Shown here in pieces: positions 8,608-16,369 of a DNA stretch of 64,000 nucleotides. A program made the translations under genes and the position numbers. The notes below the pieces were generated by a model. That model saw only the letters and a program-made list of their open reading frames with translations, was not told the DNA's origin and made no database searches. The first letter of the stretch is position 1, and every line of letters begins with the position of its first letter. The DNA comes from Herbaspirillum aquaticum (lineage in GTDB: Bacteria; Pseudomonadota; Gammaproteobacteria; Burkholderiales; Burkholderiaceae_D). Location: positions 124,001 through 188,000 of the forward strand of contig NZ_NJGV01000007.1 of the NCBI RefSeq assembly GCF_002213425.1. Reading direction: 5' to 3'.

Positions 8608-8757
8608 ATGCGCTACTTCGCACAACTCTATCGCAAGCTGGTCGATTTCCTCAATGACTCCAGTGAGCTCGATACCGGATCGCACCGCGGTGCGCCGCAT
8701 TGCTGCAGCCTGTATTCGGGCTTGTCGAGCATGTCGCAGGATGAGCAGCGTCACTGA
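8608..8757 (+). CDS. Small hypothetical protein (49 aa)
   Basis: The ORF begins MRYFAQLYRKLVDFLNDSSE and ends MSQDEQRH with a TGA stop. An AAAGGGGGT ribosome site lies 5 bp upstream and a strong intrinsic terminator starts 41 bp after the stop, so a complete short transcription unit is present. The N-terminal 18 residues could form an amphipathic helix and there is a Cys-Cys pair at residues 32-33. I recognise no family. Support is the ribosome site plus terminator, not similarity. Confidence 0.5.
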   Translation: MRYFAQLYRKLVDFLNDSSELDTGSHRGAPHCCSLYSGLSSMSQDEQRH

Positions 8758-8797
8758 GGTCCCGGGTCACTGACCCGTCAAGCCTGCATCAACTGCC

Positions 8798-8828
8798 AAC
8801 CCGGGCCGCGCCAGCGCCCCGGGTTTTT
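8798..8828 (+). terminator. Intrinsic terminator after the 49-aa ORF
   Basis: AACCCGGG (8798-8805) pairs with CCCGGGTT (8818-8825) and is followed by TTTTT at 8824-8828. It closes the small ORF unit and insulates the HD-GYP gene. Confidence 0.8.
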
Positions 8829-9006
8829 CTTTGCCCGGCCGTGCGCCCTGGCGTGCCAGGCGTTTGGACCGCGCCATCCCTGCATGACTACCGATTCCAT
8901 CGTGGGGCGTCGGATTATGCGGTTTTGTTAATGAGTGTGATCAGGAATTTCCTGCTAATCAGCCGGGCGAAGTTGTTATACAGTCGGAGTGTCGGGTAAT
9001 ACGCTC

Positions 9007-9066
9007 CCGCAGCTGTCCCTGCGGAAAGTTGCGAGCAGCAAGCGGGGCATCCCGCAGAAGCAACTT
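9007..9066 (+). promoter_or_regulatory. Structured 5' leader of HD-GYP gene
   Basis: Two consecutive hairpins lie just before the HD-GYP start. The first is CCGCAG (9007-9012) with CTGCGG (9019-9024). The second is AAGTTGC (9026-9032) with GCAACTT (9060-9066), enclosing GCGGG (9042-9046) with CCCGC (9051-9055). The ATG is at 9080. Pairing is perfect in all three stems. It could be a regulatory RNA element or a stability element; it matches no riboswitch I can confirm. Confidence 0.45.
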
Positions 9067-9079
9067 CTCTCAGGCTCAG

Positions 9080-10321
9080 ATGACACAACTCAAAAAAATC
9101 AGCGTCAACGAATTGGCCGTGGGCATGTATTTTTCAGGCTTCGACGGCCCATGGATCGAGAACCCCTTTTGGCGCAGCAAATTCCTGATCGAACACGCGG
9201 CCGATGTGAGCCGCGCGCGCAGTGCCGGCTTCGAGTTCTGCTGGATCGACATCTCGCTGGGCCGCGATGTCATTGCCGCCAGCCAGGTCGAAGAAGGCGT
9301 TGAGCCGGTTGCCGTGGCACCGGCGGCTCCCATCACCCCCGAGGAAGAATACCGCCAAGAACTGGGTGAAGCCTTGCGGCTCTACGAGAGCGCCAAGGAG
9401 TCGACCCAGCTGATGTTCAAGCAAGCCCGCCTGGGCAAGACCCTGGACGTCGAACGATGCCAGGACCTGGTGGAGGAAATCGCTGCCTCCGTCACCCGCA
9501 ATTCGAATGCCCTGCTCAGCATCATCCGCTTGAAGCGTGCCGATGAATATACCTACCTGCACTCGATTGCGGTGTGCACCATGATGGTGGCGCTGGCGCG
9601 CACGCTGGGCATGGACAACACCGCCTGCAAGGAAGCCGGCCTGGCCGGCTACCTGCATGATGTGGGCAAGGCCTTCATTCCGCTGGAGGTGCTCAACAAG
9701 CCCGGCAAGCTGACCGACCAGGAATTCCGCATCATCCAGCGCCACCCGGTACTGGGCTACGAATACCTCAGCGGCTTTGCCGGCGTGCCCGACTATGTGC
9801 TGGACGTCTGCCTGCACCACCACGAGAAGATCGATGGCAGCGGCTACCCGGGGCGCCAGCAGGGCAACCAGATCGACCTGTATTCCCGCATGGCGGCAGT
9901 GTGCGACGTGTATGACGCCATCACCTCCGATCGCAGCTACAAGACCGCCTGGGACCCGGCCGAATCGCTGGCCCGGATGGCCAGCTGGAACGGGCACTTC
10001 GACCGTCCCATCTTCCTGACCTTCGTCAAGACGCTGGGCATCTATCCCATCGGCTCCATCGTCAAGCTGCGCTCGGGCCGTACCGCCCTGGTCATCCGCC
10101 AGAACCACAAGGACCTGACCAAGCCGGTCGTCAAAGCCTTCACCACCACGCTGTCGATCGAGGCGCTGGAGAGCGAGATCATCGACCTTTCTTCACCTGA
10201 CCAGGAGGATGTCATCAGCGAGCGCAGCGGACAGGACTGGATTCGCAGCAACGGACTGGTGCTCGATTCGCTCAAGGCGCTGGTGGAGGGCAGTGACAGC
10301 GCGGGCGTCCCGGCACCATAG
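9080..10321 (+). CDS. HD-GYP domain cyclic-di-GMP phosphodiesterase, DUF3391 N terminus
   Basis: This 413-residue cytosolic protein has an N-terminal DUF3391-like domain (about residues 1-110, KKISVNELAVGMYF) and an HD-GYP domain (about residues 140-320). Metal and signature residues are intact: HD at 193-194 in YLHDVGKAFIP, RHPVLGYEYL, HHHEKIDGSGYPG near 246-258 and DVYDAITSDRSYK. It should therefore hydrolyse cyclic di-GMP and influence motility or biofilm switching. The start is the ATG opening MTQLKKISVN, downstream of a structured leader. It is monocistronic and ends in an intrinsic terminator. Confidence 0.93.
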   Translation: MTQLKKISVNELAVGMYFSGFDGPWIENPFWRSKFLIEHAADVSRARSAGFEFCWIDISLGRDVIAASQVEEGVEPVAVAPAAPITPEEEYRQELGEALRLYESAKESTQLMFKQARLGKTLDVERCQDLVEEIAASVTRNSNALLSIIRLKRADEYTYLHSIAVCTMMVALARTLGMDNTACKEAGLAGYLHDVGKAFIPLEVLNKPGKLTDQEFRIIQRHPVLGYEYLSGFAGVPDYVLDVCLHHHEKIDGSGYPGRQQGNQIDLYSRMAAVCDVYDAITSDRSYKTAWDPAESLARMASWNGHFDRPIFLTFVKTLGIYPIGSIVKLRSGRTALVIRQNHKDLTKPVVKAFTTTLSIEALESEIIDLSSPDQEDVISERSGQDWIRSNGLVLDSLKALVEGSDSAGVPAP

Positions 10322-10345
10322 CCGCACGCTTGATGAAGGACCAGC

Positions 10346-10376
10346 AACCCGGTGCGCGCGAGCGCCCGGGTTTTTT
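10346..10376 (+). terminator. Intrinsic terminator after HD-GYP gene
   Basis: AACCCGG (10346-10352) pairs with CCGGGTT (10366-10372) across a GC-rich loop and runs into TTTTTT. It separates the HD-GYP gene from the convergent M48 peptidase gene. Confidence 0.8.
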
Positions 10377-10393
10377 GTTGTCAGTGAATGTCC

Positions 10394-11389
10394 TCAGCGA
10401 GCGCCGAGGATGTGCGCGATGCGTTCCTCATTGGCCGGATGGCTGGAGAGGTAGCGCGCAGCCGGACTGTCTTTGCCCTTGCCCATGTCTTCCAGCTTCT
10501 CGAACACCAGCGCCAGCTTCTGGCGTGGCAGTCCATTGGCCTTGAACATGGCGATGGCGTAATCATCGGCCTCGCGTTCGATGTCGCGCGAATACTTCAG
10601 GTCCAGCAAGACCGTCGGGATGTTGGCCAGCACCGCCGAGACATCGCCAAAAAGCAGCGTGGCCGCAGCCGCAATGGCCGAACTCTGGATGAGGCGCCGC
10701 ATCAGGTGGCGCCGGTGCACATGGCCCAGTTCATGGGCCAGCACGCCCATGAGGGCGTCATCGTCGTCCAGCAATTGCACGATGTCATCCGTGACCACGA
10801 TCTGCCCCGAAGGCAGGGCGAAGGCGTTGGGGCCGATGCGGCTCTTGCGGAACACGAGCTGGAAGTCGGGCACATCGGCCAGCGGTGTGGCCAGGGCGCG
10901 AAAGCGCGACGTGATGGCGCGGGCGCGCTGGTCGTCGAGCTGGCTGGGGGCCAGCACGTGCTGGTCAAGGAAATCCAGCGTACCTTGCCCCACCTGGCGA
11001 TCCACCGAGACCGGGAGCAGGGCGGTGATGCCCTGCGCGGCCAGTGGCAGCAGGTACAGGTAGCTCAGTACCACCACCGCAACCAGCGCAGCGCAGGCCG
11101 CCAGTGCATGGCGCCAGCTTTGCTGCAGCCTCACCACCAGTGAATCACGGTGGCCGGTCTCGCGCAGCAAGCTGCTGAAGGCCGCCGCATCGATGATTTC
11201 CAGATAGGCCCCGTCAGGGAAGCTGACCTTGCGCGCTGCCCGGTTCAGGCGCTCGGATACGCGCAGCTGGGCAATCGGGCAATCGCGCTCGACCTCGCCG
11301 CGCACCTGGGCCACGCCATCGGTGACGCTCAGCGTCACCAGATGGCGCCTTGAGGTCTTGCCGTCGTAGTAGGAAGCCGAGACCGTCAT
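10394..11389 (-). CDS. M48-family membrane metallopeptidase
   Basis: This 331-residue protein has an N-terminal cytoplasmic-type beta-rich segment (about 1-90), a membrane segment (AALVAVVVLSYLYLLPLAA, about 100-118) and an M48 catalytic domain. The zinc motif HELGH is at 219-223, with the third ligand in the downstream EREADDYA. NAFALPSGQIVVTD is typical of the family. Only one membrane segment plus a weak hydrophobic stretch near the active site are seen, so it resembles the periplasmic M48 branch related to BepA and LoiP more than the multi-pass HtpX. It begins 3 bp after the YjgN-family gene, so the two are co-transcribed. Confidence 0.88.
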   Translation of the reverse strand: MTVSASYYDGKTSRRHLVTLSVTDGVAQVRGEVERDCPIAQLRVSERLNRAARKVSFPDGAYLEIIDAAAFSSLLRETGHRDSLVVRLQQSWRHALAACAALVAVVVLSYLYLLPLAAQGITALLPVSVDRQVGQGTLDFLDQHVLAPSQLDDQRARAITSRFRALATPLADVPDFQLVFRKSRIGPNAFALPSGQIVVTDDIVQLLDDDDALMGVLAHELGHVHRRHLMRRLIQSSAIAAAATLLFGDVSAVLANIPTVLLDLKYSRDIEREADDYAIAMFKANGLPRQKLALVFEKLEDMGKGKDSPAARYLSSHPANEERIAHILGAR

Positions 11390-11392
11390 GGC

Positions 11393-12514
11393 TTACATCG
11401 AGAGATCGAAGTCGAGCAGGTCGCCCAGGCCTTCGCCGGTGGCCGAGCCGGGCGACTCGCTGGAAGCGATGAAGTCATCCAGGCTGCCCGCCGGCAGCAG
11501 CGTGACCGACTCGATGCGGTAACGCATCATGCGGATCTGCGCGAAGGGGGTGAACAGGCCCAACGTGAACGCAATGCCCAGCACGTTGGTGAGCAGAATG
11601 ATGGCGGTGCGGCCCCAACGCATGCGGCTTTCGAAGCGATGCTCGCCCAGCCGGGTGTTGTTCCACACCAGGTTCTGCAGCAGCGTGAGCCACAGCGGAA
11701 TGATCAGGAAGGACCAGGCGTAGAGCGCCAATATCATCAGCCCGAACGCGGCGATCGAGCCCGCGCCCGACTGCATTGACTGGAACATTGCCACGCCACC
11801 GAAGCCGATGACGATGAGTACCGAGCCGGCGATCCAGCCGCCGATACCGGCCGCGAAGGCCAGGTAGAACGCGCCCACCGAACCGTGGAAGGAGAAGTGG
11901 GTGGCACCGAAGCGCGCCTCATTGTGCTGGAAGCGCTTGAAGCGCTGCGCCGCCATCGGCATCAGCAGGCCCACGCTGATGCCCGCGATCACGGGCCACA
12001 GCAGGAAGTTCTTGAAGGCGCCGCCGAAGCTGCCGCGAAAACCGAAACGGATGCCGCGATAGCTGGTGTTGTAGAGCTTGAACTGCAGGCTGCGCCAGAT
12101 CAGCCAGGGGCTGGCCAGCATCAGGGCCAGCGCGGCGATGAAGCCCAGCAGGATGTTGATGGAGCCGGCCACGTGGTAGGCCACCAGCAATACGACGGCC
12201 AGGATGCGTCCCTTGAGGATGGCGATGGGATTGCCGTGATAGTCGAAGCTGGCGCCGGCCACCGAGGTGTTGTCGTAGAAGTAGCGCAGCCGGCGCACCT
12301 TGGCCCAGGCCGAATAGATGCCCAGGGTGACGACGGAGAGCAGCAGGTTGACGATCCAGATGCGGAAATATTCGGAACCGCGACCGCTGAAGGAAAACGC
12401 CTGCGGTGCACTGTGGTCGGCAGAATCCCGCAGGACGGTGGCGAAATTGCTTCCGGCAGCCGGAATCGAAGGGGAGGGCTCAGGGGAGTCGGACAGGTCA
12501 GGATGATCGTTCAT
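11393..12514 (-). CDS. yjgN: YjgN-family (DUF898) membrane protein
   Basis: This 373-residue integral membrane protein has several hydrophobic segments after an acidic, proline-rich N terminus of about 50 residues. The DUF898 pattern FSFSGRGSEYFRIWIVNLLL, LGIYSAWAKVRRLRYFYDNT and a second internal copy (FSFHGSVGAFYLAF, LGLFTPFAQIRMMRYRIE) shows the duplicated unit of the family. The ATG at 12514 follows GAGCTTC and is preferred over an upstream start. Function is unknown. The pairing of yjgN with an M48 peptidase suggests a shared envelope role, perhaps quality control, which is inference from the operon. Confidence 0.85.
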   Translation of the reverse strand: MNDHPDLSDSPEPSPSIPAAGSNFATVLRDSADHSAPQAFSFSGRGSEYFRIWIVNLLLSVVTLGIYSAWAKVRRLRYFYDNTSVAGASFDYHGNPIAILKGRILAVVLLVAYHVAGSINILLGFIAALALMLASPWLIWRSLQFKLYNTSYRGIRFGFRGSFGGAFKNFLLWPVIAGISVGLLMPMAAQRFKRFQHNEARFGATHFSFHGSVGAFYLAFAAGIGGWIAGSVLIVIGFGGVAMFQSMQSGAGSIAAFGLMILALYAWSFLIIPLWLTLLQNLVWNNTRLGEHRFESRMRWGRTAIILLTNVLGIAFTLGLFTPFAQIRMMRYRIESVTLLPAGSLDDFIASSESPGSATGEGLGDLLDFDLSM

Positions 12515-12873
12515 GGAAGCTCTTGTGTTGGTCGTTGTTAGGAAGAGGTCTGCCGATGGGGTCGGGCAAGAATCCATTGCTCGCAAGTAAAAGTCAAGTT
12601 GCCGCTTATCACCATGCGGCTTGTATGGGTTTTGTATGGATGGGCCTCGCATTTATTCGAGGTTCACTGGTCTGACCTCCTGCAGAAATGCACTGTTTGT
12701 GCGAACATTGCTGCCCACATGCGGTCAAGAAAAAGGCATGGCTGAGCTGGAAACGGCGCAGTCCTGCCGGATTGATGACCCGTATTGTTCATTTTCTGTT
12801 CGCGCCAAACACAAGTTTCCTGAACGCCGCCCGGCCTCCACCCGGGCGGCGTTTGCCAACCAAAGGAGCCTCC
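12515..12873. other. Divergent intergenic region, yjgN / dienelactone hydrolase
   Basis: These 359 bp hold no supported gene. On the minus strand TTGACT (12597-12592) and GATTCT (12574-12569) with 17-bp spacing make a moderate promoter for yjgN. Near the other end, AACGCCGCCCGG (12823-12834) and CCGGGCGGCGTT (12842-12853) form a perfect 12-bp hairpin only about 20 bp before the hydrolase start. It has just three following T residues, so it is either a weak terminator/attenuator or a leader structure. Confidence 0.5.
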
Positions 12874-13641
12874 ATGTCCACGTCCTGGAACACCGCCGCC
12901 ATTGCCGAGAAGTTCGGCATCCCCGCCACCGAGCTCGGCATCGAGACCATCGCCCACAGCGCCGATGGCATCGATTACGAAAGCGTCCTGCTCTACAACA
13001 AGGCACAGCCGCCGGTGTCAGGCGTATTGACCGTCCCCAACTACTTCGGTCTGCGCCAGCAGGCGCTGGAAATCGCCGCCACCACCATCGGTGCCGGCCA
13101 TGCCATCCTGGTGGCCGACGTGTTCGGCAAGACCCTGCGCCCGACCAATCCGGACCAAGCCCTGGCAGCCATCATCCCGCTGAAGCAGGATCGCGCCGAA
13201 CTGCGCAAGCGCATGCACGGCGTGCTCAAGGTCTTGCGCGAGCAGACCTTCGTCAAGCTCGACGCCGGCAAGCTGGGCGCCAGCGGTTTCTGCTTCGGCG
13301 GCACCGCTGCGCTGGAACTGGCGCGTGATGGTGCCGATGTGCGCGGCACGGTCTCGCTGCACGGCGCGCTCGATACCCCGGCCCCGGGCGAGAGCAAGGT
13401 CAAGGGCGCGGTCCTGGTGCTGCACGGCGTGCAGGACCCGTCGGTGCCGCGCGATCAGGTCAATGGCTTCATCGACGAGATGAGCGCCCTCAAGGTCGAC
13501 TGGCAACTGGTCAACTATGGCCAGGCCGGCCACTCCTTCACCGATCCGGATGCCAACCATCCCGGCTTCTTCTACCACCGCCAGACGGCCGAGCGTGCGT
13601 CTGCAGCCCTGCAGGCCTTCTTCGGCGAAGTGCTGGCATGA
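12874..13641 (+). CDS. Dienelactone hydrolase family protein
   Basis: This 255-residue cytoplasmic alpha/beta-hydrolase keeps the Cys-Asp-His triad of dienelactone hydrolases: the nucleophilic cysteine in GASGFCFGG, the aspartate in LHGVQDPSVPRDQ and the histidine in GQAGHSFTD. ILVADVFGKTLRP and the FYHRQTAERA end also fit. The AAAGGAGC ribosome site before the ATG supports the start; longer upstream frames have no similarity. Dienelactone hydrolases open lactones in chloroaromatic degradation, but no catechol pathway is nearby, so the physiological substrate is unknown. It is monocistronic and is followed by a GC hairpin. Confidence 0.88.
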   Translation: MSTSWNTAAIAEKFGIPATELGIETIAHSADGIDYESVLLYNKAQPPVSGVLTVPNYFGLRQQALEIAATTIGAGHAILVADVFGKTLRPTNPDQALAAIIPLKQDRAELRKRMHGVLKVLREQTFVKLDAGKLGASGFCFGGTAALELARDGADVRGTVSLHGALDTPAPGESKVKGAVLVLHGVQDPSVPRDQVNGFIDEMSALKVDWQLVNYGQAGHSFTDPDANHPGFFYHRQTAERASAALQAFFGEVLA

Positions 13642-13647
13642 CGGCGG

Positions 13648-13677
13648 CCGGCAGGGCAGGAAGGCTTGTCCTGCCGG
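13648..13677 (+). other. Hairpin after dienelactone hydrolase gene
   Basis: CCGGCAGG (13648-13655) pairs with CCTGCCGG (13670-13677), starting 6 bp after the stop codon. There is no clean T-run, so it is only a possible terminator. Confidence 0.4.
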
Positions 13678-13848
13678 GCTGATTTTCATCCCTGCGCGGC
13701 GGTGCCCGCAGCTGCTGCGCAGGGAGCTTCACCACAACAACAAGAGACGGCGTCCATCCGGCACGCAGGGGTGCGTTCATTCACCTTTTGCGTTTCGCGC
13801 CAGCGTCCAGCCATTCCCTCGTCAAAAATCCACGTCCAAAGGATACTC

Positions 13849-14571
13849 ATGTCACAAGATAAAGAGCCCAGGCGGCGCTTCCTGCGCCAGGTGTTGGCCA
13901 TCGTCCCAGCCGCGACCACGCTAGGCGGCGCCACCACCGTAGCGGTCAGCCAGCCGGCAATGGCCGACAGCAGCGAGCCGGGCAAGCCCCGCGCCTACAC
14001 ACCGACCTACTTCACTGCGCCCGAATGGGCCTTCCTCAACGCCGCCGTCGATCACCTCATTCCCTCGGACCAGTACGGTGCCGGCGCGCTGGAAACCGGC
14101 GTACCCGAGTTCATCGACCGCCAGATGGAAACGCCCTATGGCGCCGGCAAGCTGTGGTACATGCAAGGCCCCTTCCATCCGGACAGCGTGCCCGAACTGG
14201 GCTACCAGCTCTCGCTGGTCCCGCGCGACATCTACCGCCAGGGCATCGCCGCCTGCAATGACTGGTGCAGCAAGAACCACGGCAAGGTCTTCGCCGAACT
14301 CGACAAGGCCAAGCAGCTCGACGTGCTCAAGATGATGGAAGGCGGCAAGATCGCTTTCGATACCGTGCCCGCCAAGACCTTCTTCAGCTTCATGCTGGGC
14401 AACACCAAGGAGGGCTATTTCGCCGATCCGATGTACGGCGGCAACCAGAAGATGGGCGGCTGGAAGATGGTCGGTTTCCCCGGCGCACGCGCCGATTACG
14501 CCGACTGGGTGGACCAATACAACGTCAAGTATCCATACGGCCCTGTGTCGATTCTGGGAGAGAAGGGCTGA
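13849..14571 (+). CDS. Gluconate 2-dehydrogenase subunit 3 family protein (small subunit)
   Basis: This 240-residue protein starts MSQDKEPRRRFLRQVLAI, a twin-arginine signal (RRRFLR) followed by a hydrophobic stretch, so it is exported folded by Tat. The mature part (FTAPEWAFLNAAVDHLIPSD, GVPEFIDRQMETPYG) matches the gamma/small subunit of membrane-bound GMC dehydrogenases. In such complexes this subunit escorts the flavoprotein through Tat and stays bound to it. An AAAGGATAC ribosome site precedes the ATG. It is followed 2 bp later by the flavoprotein gene and then by the cytochrome gene, the standard order. Confidence 0.9.
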   Translation: MSQDKEPRRRFLRQVLAIVPAATTLGGATTVAVSQPAMADSSEPGKPRAYTPTYFTAPEWAFLNAAVDHLIPSDQYGAGALETGVPEFIDRQMETPYGAGKLWYMQGPFHPDSVPELGYQLSLVPRDIYRQGIAACNDWCSKNHGKVFAELDKAKQLDVLKMMEGGKIAFDTVPAKTFFSFMLGNTKEGYFADPMYGGNQKMGGWKMVGFPGARADYADWVDQYNVKYPYGPVSILGEKG

Positions 14572-14573
14572 TC

Positions 14574-16355
14574 ATGGCTATCAAAAAAGACAAAGTGGAT
14601 GTAGTGATGGTGGGCCTGGGCTGGACCGGCTCGATCATGGGCATGGAGCTCACCGAAGCCGGCCTGAACGTGCTGGCGCTGGAGCGTGGCGACATGCGTG
14701 ACACCAACACCGACACGCCGTATCCGAAGGCGGTCGATGAACTGAAATACTCGGTGCGCGGCGCGCTGTTCCAGGACCTCTCGCGCGAGACCGTGACGAT
14801 TCGTCATACGCTCTCCGACGTGGCCGTGCCTTACCGCCAGCATGGTTCCTTCCTGCTGGGCGATGGCGTGGGCGGTGCCGGTTTCCACTGGAACGGCATG
14901 ATGTACCGCAACCTGCCCGAAGAGCTGGAAATGCGCACGCACCACGAGCAGAAATACGGCAAGAAATTCATTCCCGAGGACATGACCATCCAGGACCATG
15001 GCGTGACCTACAAGGAACTGGAACCCTTCTACGATTTCTCGGAAAAAGTCATGGCGGTTTCCGGCAAGGCCGGCAATCTCAAGGGCAAGATCGTCGCCGG
15101 CGGCAACCCCCTGGAAGGCGAGCGCAGCGATGAATTCCCGACCCCGCCGCTGCAATACCAGTACAGCGCCTCGCTGGTCGAGAAGGCCATGCGCGATGTC
15201 GGCTACCATCCTTATCCGGCACCCGCGGCCAATGCCTCGCAGCCCTTCACCAATCCGTATGGCGTGCGCATCGGCCCCTGCAACTACTGCGGCTTCTGCG
15301 AAAACTACGGCTGCTACATGTATTCCAAGGCGTCGCCGCAGACCACCATTTTGCCAGTGCTCCTGAAGCGCAAGAACTTTGAGGTACGCACCAAGGCCCA
15401 GGTCATCAAGGTCAACCTGGATGCTTCCGGCAAGCGAGCCACCGGCGTCACCTACATCGACGCCCAGGGCCGCGAAGTCGAGCAGCCTGCCGACCTGGTC
15501 CTGCTGACCGCCTTCCAGACCCACAACGTGCGCCTGCTGCTGCTCTCGGGCATCGGCAAGCCCTATGACCCGGTGACTGGTGAAGGTGTGGTGGGCAAGA
15601 ACTTCGCCTACCAGTACAACGGCGGCATCAACGTGGTCATGCCCAAGGGCACGCAGTTCAATCCCTTCATCGGCACCGGTGCCGGTGGCGTGGGCATGGA
15701 CGACCTCAACGCCGACCAGTTCGACCACGGTCCGCTGGGCTTCATCGGCGGTGCGTCGATTCGTCACGTGCGCTATGGCGGCCGTCCCATCAAACAGGCC
15801 GGCACCATGCCGGGCGAGAAGGTCCCCAGCTGGGGTTCCGAGTGGAAGGCCAGCGTGCAGGACGCTTACCAGCGCACGCTCACCATCGGCATGTCCGGTT
15901 CGGTGATGGCCTATCGCGATTGCTACCTGTCGCTGGATCCGACCTACAAGGATGCCAATGGCCAGCCGCTCTTGCGCATGACCCTGAACTGGAAGGAGAA
16001 CGAAGGCAAGATGCTGACCTACATCGCCGGCCAGATGGAGAAGGTCGGCCAGGCCATGAATCCGGAGAAGGTCGTCAAGGCCGTGCGCAAGACCGGATCG
16101 TCCTGGGATACGCGGGTCTATCAATCGACCCACCTGACCGGAGGCGCCATCATGGGCACGACGCCCAAGAACAGCGTGGTCAACAAGTACCTGCAAAGCT
16201 GGGATGTGCCCAACGTGTTCGTCTACGGCGCTTGCGCCTTCCCGCAGAACATGGGCTACAACCCGACCGGGCTGGTCACGGCGCTGGCGTATCACTCCGC
16301 CAAGGCCATCCGTGAGCAGTATCTGAAAAACCCCGGCCCGCTGGTGCAGGCATAA
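14574..16355 (+). CDS. GMC-family flavoprotein dehydrogenase, large subunit
   Basis: This 593-residue subunit oxidises a sugar, sugar acid or polyol with FAD. The N-terminal dinucleotide-binding segment VMVGLGWTGSIMG and the following ELTEAGLNVLALERG bind FAD. GVGGAGFHWNG is the GMC signature region and IGPCNYCGFCENYGC is the cysteine-rich segment seen in gluconate and 2-ketogluconate dehydrogenases. The C-terminal QSTHLTGGAIMG and NPTGLVTALAYHSAK hold active-site and FAD-contact residues. It has no signal of its own and relies on the Tat signal of the small subunit. Electrons should pass to the triheme cytochrome encoded next. Substrate cannot be fixed from sequence. Confidence 0.92.
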   Translation: MAIKKDKVDVVMVGLGWTGSIMGMELTEAGLNVLALERGDMRDTNTDTPYPKAVDELKYSVRGALFQDLSRETVTIRHTLSDVAVPYRQHGSFLLGDGVGGAGFHWNGMMYRNLPEELEMRTHHEQKYGKKFIPEDMTIQDHGVTYKELEPFYDFSEKVMAVSGKAGNLKGKIVAGGNPLEGERSDEFPTPPLQYQYSASLVEKAMRDVGYHPYPAPAANASQPFTNPYGVRIGPCNYCGFCENYGCYMYSKASPQTTILPVLLKRKNFEVRTKAQVIKVNLDASGKRATGVTYIDAQGREVEQPADLVLLTAFQTHNVRLLLLSGIGKPYDPVTGEGVVGKNFAYQYNGGINVVMPKGTQFNPFIGTGAGGVGMDDLNADQFDHGPLGFIGGASIRHVRYGGRPIKQAGTMPGEKVPSWGSEWKASVQDAYQRTLTIGMSGSVMAYRDCYLSLDPTYKDANGQPLLRMTLNWKENEGKMLTYIAGQMEKVGQAMNPEKVVKAVRKTGSSWDTRVYQSTHLTGGAIMGTTPKNSVVNKYLQSWDVPNVFVYGACAFPQNMGYNPTGLVTALAYHSAKAIREQYLKNPGPLVQA

Positions 16356-16369
16356 GGATGACGACCATC

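Noticed and set aside
9026-9082. Resemblance to the 3' half of a glycine riboswitch (GCAGAAGCAAC then CTCTCAGG) before the HD-GYP gene
   Set aside because: The matching 5' GGAGAG strand and the second aptamer are missing, and the gene is unrelated to glycine. Kept only as a structured leader of unknown kind.
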